From Halorubrum halodurans (lineage in GTDB: Archaea; Halobacteriota; Halobacteria; Halobacteriales; Haloferacaceae): DNA of 64,000 nt. The notes under the pieces are model-generated. The model did not search any database, was not told the DNA's origin, and worked only from the letters and a program-made list of their open reading frames with translations. The translations under genes were made by a program, and so were the position numbers. The stretch covers positions 1 through 64,000 of the forward strand of contig NZ_NHPJ01000131.1 of the NCBI RefSeq assembly GCF_002252985.1, in the 5' to 3' direction. Position 1 is the first letter of the stretch. Every line of letters starts with the position of its first letter. Below are positions 44,902 to 55,832 of the stretch, one piece after another.

Positions 44902-44995
44902 CATAGAAATTAACTACTCTATGAGTAACGACTCCGTTAATTCGCGCCACCGCGGTCTTACAACCTTATTACGTAAGGGAGTAATAATAGAGTAA
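44902..44995. promoter_or_regulatory. AT-rich control region between gap and the aminopeptidase gene
   Basis: TACTC-TAT-GAGTA (44915-44927) is a perfect 5-bp-arm palindrome about 27 nt upstream of the gap TATA box, nested in CATAGA...TCTATG (44902-44923). Further right lie CCTTA...TAAGG around TTACGTAA (44964-44978) and two more GAGTAA copies at 44979-44984 and 44990-44995. TACT/AGTA half sites recall those reported for haloarchaeal TrmB, but the spacing here is shorter. Confidence 0.45.
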
Positions 44996-45118
44996 TCGGC
45001 CGCATGCGCGCTCGATAGACCGATACTCGCTCTCTTCCGAATCGAGCTCGCGGATCGACCCCGCGGATCGGCCGGAGGGATGGCAAGGACTAACGCCCGC
45101 GACGACCCACGACGTGAC

Positions 45119-46069
45119 ATGAGCGATCACCTCGCGGAGGCGGCCCGGACCGCCGTCGACCAGTGTCTGGACGTGAGCGCGGACGAGTCGGCGGTCGTCG
45201 TCACCGACGACGAGCGCGAGCCGATCGGGGAGGCGCTGTACGCGGCCGCGGCCGCGGCGACCGACGACGCGACGCTGCTGAAGTACCCGCCGAGCGACCA
45301 ACACGGGACCGAGCCGCCCGCGCCGGTCGCGGCCGCGATGCGCGAAAGCGACGTCTTCCTCGCGCCCACGACGAAGAGCCTGAGCCACACCCGCGCCCGC
45401 GGCGCCGCCTGCGAGGCCGGCTCCCGCGGCGCGACGCTTCCGGGGATCACGGAGGACGTGTTCGTCACGGGGCTCGACGCCGACTACGCCGCCATCGACG
45501 CCGCCTGCGACCGCGTGCTCGACGCGGTCGCCGACGCCGAGGAGGTTCGGGTCACGTCGCCGGCGGGGACCGACATCACCTTCGGGATCGGCGACCGCGA
45601 GTGGCTCGCGGATACGGGGATGGTCCACGAGTCCGGCGACTTCTCGAACCTGCCGGCCGGCGAGGTGTTCGTCGCGCCGGAGACCGCCACCGGCACCTAC
45701 GTCGTCGACGGGACGATGATGCCTCACGGGCTGCTCGAGGAGGGACGCGAACTCACGTTCGAGGTCGAAGACGGGCTGGTCACCGCGATCGACGACGACG
45801 CGATCCGTGCCGACGTCGAGGCCGCCGCCGAGGAGGTCGGCGACGCCGCCTACACCCTCGCCGAGCTCGGGATCGGCACCAACGTCGGCGTCGAGTCGCT
45901 CGTCGGGTCGGTTCTCCTCGACGAGAAGGCGGCGGGGACGGTCCACGTCGCGATCGGCGACAACGCCGGGATCGGCGGGGAGACCGACGCGCCGCTCCAC
46001 CTCGACGGGATCCTCAGGGAGCCGACGGTCTACGCGGACGGCGAGGCGGTCACGCTACCGATCCCCTGA
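45119..46069 (+). CDS. M29-like aminopeptidase
   Basis: The 316-residue product resembles the aminopeptidase T/M29 group. Recognisable parts are SDVFLAPTTKSLSHTRAR, the metal-ligand region around FSNLPAGEVFVAPE and GTYVVDGTMMPHG, and a C-terminal HVAIGDNAGIGGE ... PLHLDGILREP. M29 enzymes remove N-terminal residues using two metal ions; the substrate is not defined. ATG 45119 is preferred over codons further upstream because a TATA-like ACTAACG is near 45089-45095. Confidence 0.78.
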   Translation: MSDHLAEAARTAVDQCLDVSADESAVVVTDDEREPIGEALYAAAAAATDDATLLKYPPSDQHGTEPPAPVAAAMRESDVFLAPTTKSLSHTRARGAACEAGSRGATLPGITEDVFVTGLDADYAAIDAACDRVLDAVADAEEVRVTSPAGTDITFGIGDREWLADTGMVHESGDFSNLPAGEVFVAPETATGTYVVDGTMMPHGLLEEGRELTFEVEDGLVTAIDDDAIRADVEAAAEEVGDAAYTLAELGIGTNVGVESLVGSVLLDEKAAGTVHVAIGDNAGIGGETDAPLHLDGILREPTVYADGEAVTLPIP

Positions 46070-46083
46070 ACGCGGTCGAAGGG

Positions 46084-47040
46084 TCACTCCGCGACCGCCA
46101 GCGCGACGCCGGCGACCCCCCGAACGCCGATCACCTGGTGTCGCCACCCGTCGCCCGCGTCGACACACAGCGTCCCGGCGTCGGTGACGGCGACGGAGAG
46201 CCCCGGCCCGTACCCGAGCGCGACCGGGCGCTCCTCGACCGGCAGGTCGGCGACGCGCCAGGCGTCGGCGTCCCAGCCCGCGTCGCTGGCGCTCCCGACC
46301 GTGTCGCCTCCCGCGTCCTCGCGGACGAGGAGGTCGCCGTCGACGACCGCGAGCGCGTGTCCGTCGCCGTCGGCGGCGACGGCGGTCGCGTCCCCGCCGC
46401 TCGCCGCCATCCACCCGTTCCCGAGCCAGTAGAGCCCGTCCGCCGTCGCGGCCAGGGGGACCCCCGCGCCCGCGACGTCGCGGGCGTCCGCGAGCCCGAC
46501 GGACTCGAGCGCGGGACGGTCTCCGCCGGAGTTCGCCGTCCCGACGACCCGGTGAACCCCGTCGCCCGCGGCGATGAGCGGCCCGTCGACCGCGCGGGGA
46601 TCGTCCACGTCGCCGATCCGGGTCGACGCGGCGCCGGCGGCGTCCCCGTCGACGCCGTCGACCCCGATCCGGCGGATCCCGCCCGCCGCGTCGGCCGCGA
46701 GGAACGCCCCGGCGTGGACGCCCACCGCGACCGCGGGACCGACGCCGGCGGCCGCGAACCCGTCGGGCTCGGCCGCCCCCGGCTCGTCGTCGCCGATCGG
46801 ACCGACGAGGACGTCCCCGTCGGTCGCGACCGCCAGGAGGTCCGCGGCGTCCGGCCGCGCGAGGACCGCGACGTCGCGGGCGGGATCGCGGGTCGCCAGC
46901 TCGAACTCCCCGACCTTGTCGCCGGAGATGGCGACCCGGACGACGCCGGTCCCGGTCGCGACGTAGGCGTCCGTGCGGCCCGCGGAGCCCGCGTACACGC
47001 GCTTCTCCTCGATCGAGATGTCGTCCTCGGCGGGTGCCAT
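46084..47040 (-). CDS. HVO_0234-type beta-propeller protein
   Basis: The 318-residue protein is made of repeated short strand units such as AYVATGTGVVRVAISGD, DVAVLARPDAADLLAVATDGDVLVG and HALAVVDGDLLVRED, consistent with a beta-propeller of the haloarchaeal HVO_0234 family. It probably serves protein binding; no enzymatic site is visible. The start at 47040 has a TATA-like minus-strand CTTATGTG near 47063-47070. It diverges from the gate-domain gene. Confidence 0.7.
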   Translation of the reverse strand: MAPAEDDISIEEKRVYAGSAGRTDAYVATGTGVVRVAISGDKVGEFELATRDPARDVAVLARPDAADLLAVATDGDVLVGPIGDDEPGAAEPDGFAAAGVGPAVAVGVHAGAFLAADAAGGIRRIGVDGVDGDAAGAASTRIGDVDDPRAVDGPLIAAGDGVHRVVGTANSGGDRPALESVGLADARDVAGAGVPLAATADGLYWLGNGWMAASGGDATAVAADGDGHALAVVDGDLLVREDAGGDTVGSASDAGWDADAWRVADLPVEERPVALGYGPGLSVAVTDAGTLCVDAGDGWRHQVIGVRGVAGVALAVAE

Positions 47041-47172
47041 CGGGGAGGGGTTCTCGACCGGGACACATAAGCCGCGCGGGCCGTTGCGAGGGGCGGACCC
47101 GCGGGTCCTCGGCGTGACCGTCCCCGCGTCCGTTCCGACGGCCATTTGCCGGACGGCGACGTACCGCCCCGC

Positions 47173-48156
47173 GTGAACTCGGTCGTCGTCGAACTCGCCG
47201 GGCTGCTCGCCGAGGTCCTCCCGCGGCTCGCGCGGATCGCCGCGTTCATCGCCGCCGGGGTGTTCGTCGCCAACGTCGCCGTCGCCTTCGGGCTGATCCG
47301 GTACGTGGCCGGCCTCTCGGGGTACCTCACGCGGCCCGCGAACCTCCCGGACGAGGTGGGTACCGCCATCCTCACGACGGCGGCGTCGACGACCGCCGGG
47401 TACGCCACGCTCGCCGAGTACCGCGAGTCGGGGCTGCTCGACGACCGCGCCACGCTCGTCGCCGTCGTCATCAACACGTTCTTCGGGTTCGTCCAGCACG
47501 TGTTCACCTACTACGTCCCCGTCCTGATCCCGATCCTCGGGGCGACGACGGGCGTCCTCTACGTCTCCGCGCGCGCCGGCATCGCGCTCGCGATCACGGT
47601 CACGGGCGTGTTCCTCGGCGGGATCCTCGTCTCCGAGCGCGACGTGGACCGGTCGGCGCTCGCCGAGGTCGACGCCGCCGGCCCCGACGCCGACGACCGG
47701 ACCCGCGAGGAACGCGTCCGCGAGGCCGCCGAGAAGTCGTGGTCGACGCTCCGGCGGATCGTCCCCCGGCTGGCGGTCGTGTACACGCTCGTGATCGCGT
47801 TCGTGGCCACCTACGACGTGGAGTCGCTGACGGCGGTCGCGGAGCCGCTCACGGGCGCGGTCGGGCTCCCGAGCGCCGCGGTCCCCGTGATCGCGGTGTA
47901 CACCCTCGATACGACCGCCGGCGCGGTCACCATCCAGCCGCTCCTCGACGGGACGTTCACGCCGCGAACCGCGGTCGCGACCCTGCTCATCGGCGGCATC
48001 CTCTCCTTCGCCGTCTCGACGTTCCGGCGCTCGATCCCGTTCCAGTACGGGATCTGGGGGGCGTCGTTCGGGACGAAGGTGATACTCGTCAACACGGCGT
48101 TGAAGCTCGTCTTCATCTCGCTCACCGTCGCGCTGCTCCTCGTTCCGCCGTGGTGA
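47173..48156 (+). CDS. Nucleoside-recognition (gate) domain membrane protein
   Basis: The 327-residue protein has about eight helices and the gate-domain arrangement of nucleoside transporter/spore-maturation-like proteins: AAFIAAGVFVANVAVAFGLI, an ILTTAASTTAGYATLAEY loop, FFGFVQHVFTYYVPVLIPI and a second half with AVPVIAVYTLDTTAGAVTIQPLLDG. A soluble charged loop sits at about residues 160-195. The substrate is unknown. GTG 47173 is chosen over an upstream TTG because it begins the first helix and has a TATA-like element at about 47143. Confidence 0.8.
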   Translation: MNSVVVELAGLLAEVLPRLARIAAFIAAGVFVANVAVAFGLIRYVAGLSGYLTRPANLPDEVGTAILTTAASTTAGYATLAEYRESGLLDDRATLVAVVINTFFGFVQHVFTYYVPVLIPILGATTGVLYVSARAGIALAITVTGVFLGGILVSERDVDRSALAEVDAAGPDADDRTREERVREAAEKSWSTLRRIVPRLAVVYTLVIAFVATYDVESLTAVAEPLTGAVGLPSAAVPVIAVYTLDTTAGAVTIQPLLDGTFTPRTAVATLLIGGILSFAVSTFRRSIPFQYGIWGASFGTKVILVNTALKLVFISLTVALLLVPPW

Positions 48157-48213
48157 GAGCGTGGGCCGTCGCCGACGCCGCTACTGACGCCGATGACGCC
48201 GACGACCGGCGGG

Positions 48214-49500
48214 TCACTCCCCCGCCGCGGCCGCCGCCGCCCCGTCCCGGATCCCGTCGCGGTAGCGGGCCACGATGACGACCGTCGCGACCGCGGCGAG
48301 CACGGCGAAGGCCCCGACGAGCGTGAACGTCCCGCGGTAGCCGGTCGACTCGATGAGCGCGCCGAACAGCGGCGGCGCGACCGTGTTCCCGATCATGATC
48401 CCGATCGTCACGACCGCGAAGTTCCGTCCGATGTCGCCGCGCGCCGACAGCAGGTCGGCGAGCTTGTCGCGGGCGGGGAGGCCGATGCTCCCGAGGCTCC
48501 CGGCGAGGATCCCGATCCCGACCGCGACGAGCGGCGGAGCGAGCTCCGACGCCAGCGCGAAGACGGCGACGCCGACGAGCAGGTACGCGACCGCGAGGAT
48601 CGGGCCCGGCCGGAACCGGTCGGCCAACACCCCGCCGGCGAGTATCAGGGCCGCGCCGGCGACGAACATCGCCGTGAGCGAGAGGCTCGCGATCCCGGAG
48701 GCGACGCCGTACCCGTCCTCCAGGAACACCACGAGGTACGAGGAGACGCCCCAGAACGCCGTCGACGCGAGCAGCGCGACCACGCCGAGCCCGAGGATCG
48801 GCCGCGACGCGCCGAGCGCGCGGAGCTCCTCGCGGATCCGGGCGAGCCGGGAGGTCGCCCCCGTGCGCGCGTCGTCGGCGTCGGGGTTCGGCCGCGTCAC
48901 CTCGTCGCTCACGTGTCTGGCGAGCACGTAGCAGGCGATCGTGCCGTAGACGGCCCCGACGGCGGCGATGAGCCCGAAGGCGTGTCGCCACGTCGCGCCG
49001 GGCAGCGACGTGACCCCGAGGATGACCACGGGCGGGGCGGCGAACCCGAGGTTCCCGGCGAAGCCGTGCGCGCTGTAGGCCTTCCCGCGGAGGTCGGCGC
49101 TGCTGGCGTCCGAGAGCAGCGGGAAGTGTGCCGGGTGGTGGCCGGCGATGCCAGCGCCCAGCACCGCCTGCCCGACGAGGAGGACCTCGAAGGTGGGCGC
49201 GACCGCGAGGATCCCCGCGCCGAGCGCGCCGAGCCCGAGACAGCACGCGAGCGTGACGACGCGGTCGTAGTTGTCGGAGAGGTAGCCGTACGGCAGCTGG
49301 AGGGCAGTGTTGACGAACGCCTGGACGCCCATCGCGACGCCCAGCGCCGCGAGCCCCACGTCGAAGTCGGCGGCGAGCGTCGCCAGGATCGGCGGGAACA
49401 ACACGAGATACAGGTGGTTCACGACGTGTGACCCGCTCACGAGTCCGACCACGAGGGCCGTCTCACGGGGCACGGAATCGAACCCGAGGCGGTCGAACAT
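48214..49500 (-). CDS. Major facilitator superfamily transporter
   Basis: The 428-residue protein has 12 predicted helices. The MFS loop 2-3 motif is GYLSDNYDRVVTLA, followed by AGHHPAHFPLLSDAS, reminiscent of the fosmidomycin-resistance (Fsr) subgroup, and a second-half GGVLADRFRPGP. A long cytoplasmic loop (about 200-225) divides the halves. It would export or import a small molecule with cation coupling; the substrate is not defined. It lies convergent to the gate-domain gene. Confidence 0.83.
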   Translation of the reverse strand: MFDRLGFDSVPRETALVVGLVSGSHVVNHLYLVLFPPILATLAADFDVGLAALGVAMGVQAFVNTALQLPYGYLSDNYDRVVTLACCLGLGALGAGILAVAPTFEVLLVGQAVLGAGIAGHHPAHFPLLSDASSADLRGKAYSAHGFAGNLGFAAPPVVILGVTSLPGATWRHAFGLIAAVGAVYGTIACYVLARHVSDEVTRPNPDADDARTGATSRLARIREELRALGASRPILGLGVVALLASTAFWGVSSYLVVFLEDGYGVASGIASLSLTAMFVAGAALILAGGVLADRFRPGPILAVAYLLVGVAVFALASELAPPLVAVGIGILAGSLGSIGLPARDKLADLLSARGDIGRNFAVVTIGIMIGNTVAPPLFGALIESTGYRGTFTLVGAFAVLAAVATVVIVARYRDGIRDGAAAAAAGE

Positions 49501-49583
49501 CTACCGATCCATCGCGAGATCCGGAGAAAACGGTACCTCAATCGGCCGGCGTTGCCGAGGAGTGGTCCGTCGGCTACGAGTCC

Positions 49584-53393
<3,810 letters not shown>

Positions 53394-53443
53394 GCGGGAC
53401 GTCCGCCGTGACGTGGGGGGATATCCGCCGGAACACGGCCCGC

Positions 53444-53748
53444 TCAGCCGTCGGCCCGCTCCGCGAGGACGACGAGCGCGATCGCCGCCTCGACCGCCCG
53501 CGGCGAGACCTCCCGCGAGCCGTCGAACCGGGCGACGTCGCCGGCGCTCAGCTCGTGCTCCTCGCCGCCGACTCGCAGTTCGACGACCCCGTCGACCACG
53601 TAGAGGAGGACCCGCCTGTCGGGATGGGTGTGCGCGGGAACCGACTCGCCCGCCTCGAGCCGGAGACGGACCGTCTTCGGCTCGAGGCGGGGAAGACGGC
53701 GGCGTGTGGCGTCCCGTCGAGCTCCGCGAGGGACTCGACGGTCGTCAC
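53444..53748 (-). pseudogene. Small cupin protein, split by a -1 frameshift
   Basis: From GTG 53748 the minus strand encodes MTTVESLAELDGTPHAAVFP, a typical start of a haloarchaeal cupin. The body continues in another frame as RLEPKTVRLRLEAGES, then VPAHTHPDRRVLLYVVDGVV, EHELSAGDVARFDG and ends ERADG at 53444. The break is in the four G bases 53689-53692 (CCCC on the coding strand); one more C would join FPRLEPKTV. Cupins of this size bind a metal through the HTH...H residues. The restored protein would have about 101 residues. It borders the DUF2249 module and may belong to it. Confidence 0.75.
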
Positions 53749-53871
53749 TCCGACCCCTCCCGGTCGGCCGGAGCGGTTCTCGACCGTCCCACGCGCGGCG
53801 GTCGGCGTCGCGAGTCCGCGGTTCGGTTCGTCACGGCCGACCGGAGGGGCGGCGACGAGGAGTCAGTGATC

Positions 53872-53885
53872 CCGAACCGGTTCGG
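53872..53885. promoter_or_regulatory. Palindrome CCGAACCGGTTCGG, first site of the DUF2249-module regulon
   Basis: This 14-bp perfect palindrome ends 39 nt before ATG 53925, directly upstream of the position expected for BRE/TATA (a weak CGATACG at 53894-53900). It matches the sites at 54786 and 55392. Confidence 0.7.
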
Positions 53886-53924
53886 CTCAAGGCCGATACG
53901 CCCGGTCGCCCTCACGGCGATCGC

Positions 53925-54158
53925 ATGCCGACGCTCGACGTCCGCGAGATCCCGCCGATGAACCGCCACGATCGGATCCACGAGGTGTTCGGGGCCATGG
54001 AGCCCGGAGAGGCCCTGACGATCGTCAACGACCACGAGCCGAAGCCGCTGTACTACGAGATGGCCGCCGAGGTACCCTCCTTCGACGAGGACGGATACGA
54101 GGTGCGCCGGGAGGCGGAAGACGAGTTCGTCGCGACGTTCCCGAAGGTCGACGCGTAG
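53925..54158 (+). CDS. DUF2249 protein (copy 1)
   Basis: The 77-residue product begins MPTLDVREIPPMNRHDRIHE and continues FGAMEPGEALTIVNDHEPKPLYYEM, the DUF2249 core, an alpha/beta fold related to the TusA/SirA group. Many DUF2249 proteins sit near respiratory and nitrogen-oxide genes, but the activity is unknown. The conserved HEPKPLYY segment probably forms the binding face. It is monocistronic, with a palindromic site 39 nt upstream of the start. Confidence 0.85.
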   Translation: MPTLDVREIPPMNRHDRIHEVFGAMEPGEALTIVNDHEPKPLYYEMAAEVPSFDEDGYEVRREAEDEFVATFPKVDA

Positions 54159-54220
54159 CGACCGGCGGCGCGGCCGCCGGGTCTCGCTCCGGCCGGCGCG
54201 ACGGGCGTCGCCCCGCGACG

Positions 54221-54484
54221 CTACGCGGTCTCGAGTTCGAGGAGCATCCCCACCGTCCGGCCCGTCTCCCGGTTCCTCCGTCCGGACTCCGCGAGCGCGG
54301 CCGTCGGTCCCGCGATCAGCTCGTCGACCAGGCTCGCCGCGAGCGCGCGAACGGTCTCCCGCTGCTCGGCGGTGAGCGTCCCGCGCGACTCGAGCGCGGA
54401 GATCGCCGCCTCGCGCTCGCGCCGTTCGATCCGGGCCGCCCGCCGCCGGAGTCGACGGAGCCGGTCGCGGTCGGTCTCAGGCAT
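54221..54484 (-). CDS. GlutR C-terminal-dimerisation-like small protein
   Basis: The 87-residue product is Arg-rich and helical: RDRLRRLRRRAARIERRERE, then LTAEQRETVRALAASLVDELIAGPTAAL. The second part resembles the C-terminal dimerisation domain of glutamyl-tRNA reductase (HemA), but without the catalytic or NADP domains. It overlaps the preceding DUF2249 gene by 8 nt. A role linked to haem or to protein dimerisation is only a guess. Confidence 0.7.
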   Translation of the reverse strand: MPETDRDRLRRLRRRAARIERREREAAISALESRGTLTAEQRETVRALAASLVDELIAGPTAALAESGRRNRETGRTVGMLLELETA

Positions 54485-54749
54485 GGCGTATCTCGACGTA
54501 CCACACCTCGGAGCCGTTCTCCCGGTCCGCCGTCGCCTCGCGTTCGAACCCGCGGCGGTCGAGGACGGCGTACAGCGGTTCGGGCTCGAAGCCGTTCACC
54601 AGCAGGAGCGACTCGTCGGCCGGGAGCCTCTCGAGTTCCGCCACGATGTGCTCGAACGGTTCCCCGTCGACGTCGCGGACGTCGAGCGTCCGGTCCGCCT
54701 CGGGTCGGCCTCCGCCGGGTCGTCCCGTCTCGGATCGGTCCGTGCGCAT
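54477..54749 (-). CDS. DUF2249 protein (copy 2)
   Basis: The 90-residue product has a variable N terminus (about 20 residues) and the DUF2249 core TLDVRDVDGEPFEHIVAELE ... ESLLLVNGFEPEPLYAVLDRRGF and a final strand SEVWYVEIRHA. It heads the leftward two-gene unit with the GlutR-like protein. Its start lies 36 nt from the shared palindrome at 54786-54799. Confidence 0.85.
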   Translation of the reverse strand: MRTDRSETGRPGGGRPEADRTLDVRDVDGEPFEHIVAELERLPADESLLLVNGFEPEPLYAVLDRRGFEREATADRENGSEVWYVEIRHA

Positions 54750-54785
54750 ACCGGATCCCCGAACGGGACCGTGCTAGCCGTTCCC

Positions 54786-54799
54786 CCGAACGTCTTCGG
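54786..54799. promoter_or_regulatory. Shared palindrome CCGAACGTCTTCGG in the divergent promoter
   Basis: The site is centred in the 87-nt gap between divergent genes, 36 nt from ATG 54749 (minus) and 37 nt from ATG 54837 (plus). Outer arms CCGAA/TTCGG are perfect. One bound dimer could serve both promoters. Confidence 0.7.
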
Positions 54800-54836
54800 G
54801 AGGAGGCGTAGGTGGACCGGTGCCGTACCCTGCGGC

Positions 54837-55364
54837 ATGCGTGGGATCCCCTCACCGTTCGGCGGCGACGAGGCGTCCTTCGACGGCTACGACGAGTTCG
54901 TTCCCGACCGGCTGCCGGAGCCCGGTCCGTTCCTCGAGGGACACGACGTCCTGGAGGGACCGGACCACGCCGCGTTCCATCGGCTCACGCGGGCGCTCTT
55001 CGAGGAACGGACGGTGTACGACGTGACGTTCGACTACAACCTCGCTCGGCTGAACCTGGACGCCGGACATCCGGACGCGGGGTACCGCTACGCGAGGGAG
55101 TCCGGCGATCCGGCGACGCTGCGCGCGGAGTTCACGCCGACGACGCCCTTCTGTCCGCAGACGCACACGCTCACCGTCGGCTCGTTCAGGGCCTGGAACG
55201 GCCACACGGGCCGCCACGAGTACGACCTCGTCCGGGTGCGGGCGGCCCCGACGCACGACCGGAGCGCCGCGATCAACGAGCGGCTCGCCGCGGCCGAGGA
55301 GGCGTTCCGCGAGACGGGGGACGCGACGGTCGCGTCGACCGATCCGAACGACGCGCCGTCTTGA
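54837..55364 (+). CDS. Unknown Cys-containing protein of the DUF2249 module
   Basis: The 175-residue product starts MRGIPSPFGGDEASFDGYDE and has an alpha/beta core with FTPTTPFCPQTHTLTVGSF and YDLVRVRAAPTHDRSAAINERL. The CPQTH motif in a loop recalls DUF59/iron-sulfur-assembly-type proteins that use a single loop cysteine, but I cannot confirm that. No signal peptide or membrane segment is visible. It is divergent from the leftward pair and shares its palindromic site. Confidence 0.7.
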   Translation: MRGIPSPFGGDEASFDGYDEFVPDRLPEPGPFLEGHDVLEGPDHAAFHRLTRALFEERTVYDVTFDYNLARLNLDAGHPDAGYRYARESGDPATLRAEFTPTTPFCPQTHTLTVGSFRAWNGHTGRHEYDLVRVRAAPTHDRSAAINERLAAAEEAFRETGDATVASTDPNDAPS

Positions 55365-55391
55365 GCCCGGACGCCCGCGGTCGGGGCGGAC

Positions 55392-55405
55392 CGGAACATC
55401 TTCGG
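55392..55405. promoter_or_regulatory. Palindrome CGGAACATCTTCGG, third site of the module
   Basis: This near-palindrome ends 37 nt before ATG 55443, the same spacing as the other two sites. Positions 3-6 and 10-14 (GAAC, TTCGG) are shared with them. Confidence 0.65.
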
Positions 55406-55442
55406 GTGAACGCACTGGTGTGTCGACGCCGTACCGCGGGAC

Positions 55443-55829
55443 ATGCCCGACGTCACCGCGATCCTCGACCGGACGGGCGTCCCGGCGGACCGGGAGCGCG
55501 AGACGCTCGACGCGCGGGACCTCCCGCCGCCGCGGCCGCTCAGGGACACCCTGGAGCGGCTCGCGGCGCTCGACGACGACGTCGCGTTGATCCAGTTCAA
55601 CGACCGCCGGCCGCGGCACCTCTACCCGCGGCTGGACGACCGGGGGTACCGCCACGAGACCGTCGAGGACGGCGGGACGGTCGTGACCGCGATCTGGACC
55701 GACCGGGACGCGGACGGATCGGCGGCGGCCGGGGGCGACTCGACCGCCGGCGACGACGTGCCGGCCGGAGACGACCCGGCCGCCGGCGACGACCCGACCG
55801 ACGGGACGAACCGGACGGGAGAGAGGTGA
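55443..55829 (+). CDS. DUF2249 protein (copy 3) with repetitive acidic tail
   Basis: The 128-residue product has the DUF2249 core: ERETLDARDLPPPRPLRDTL, LAALDDDVALIQFNDRRPRHLYPRL and a final strand TVVTAIWTD. The conserved HEPxPLYY segment is altered to DRRPRHLYP, with Arg/His replacing the acidic residue. After residue 90 a disordered tail repeats AGDD-type units. It is 3 nt before the 12-helix membrane protein gene and forms an operon with it. Confidence 0.82.
   Translation: MPDVTAILDRTGVPADRERETLDARDLPPPRPLRDTLERLAALDDDVALIQFNDRRPRHLYPRLDDRGYRHETVEDGGTVVTAIWTDRDADGSAAAGGDSTAGDDVPAGDDPAAGDDPTDGTNRTGER
55823..55829 (+). promoter_or_regulatory. Shine-Dalgarno GAGGTGA fixing a GTG start
   Basis: GAGGTGA complements the 16S rRNA 3' end and lies 3 nt before GTG 55833. 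It overlaps the stop of the upstream gene. It favours GTG 55833 over ATG 55878, where no such signal is seen. Confidence 0.55.
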
Positions 55830-55832
55830 CGC

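Noticed and set aside
44955-44961. GTCTTAC near the gap gene as a CdrL/CdrS site
   Set aside because: A lone half site far from any division gene; 7-mers recur by chance.
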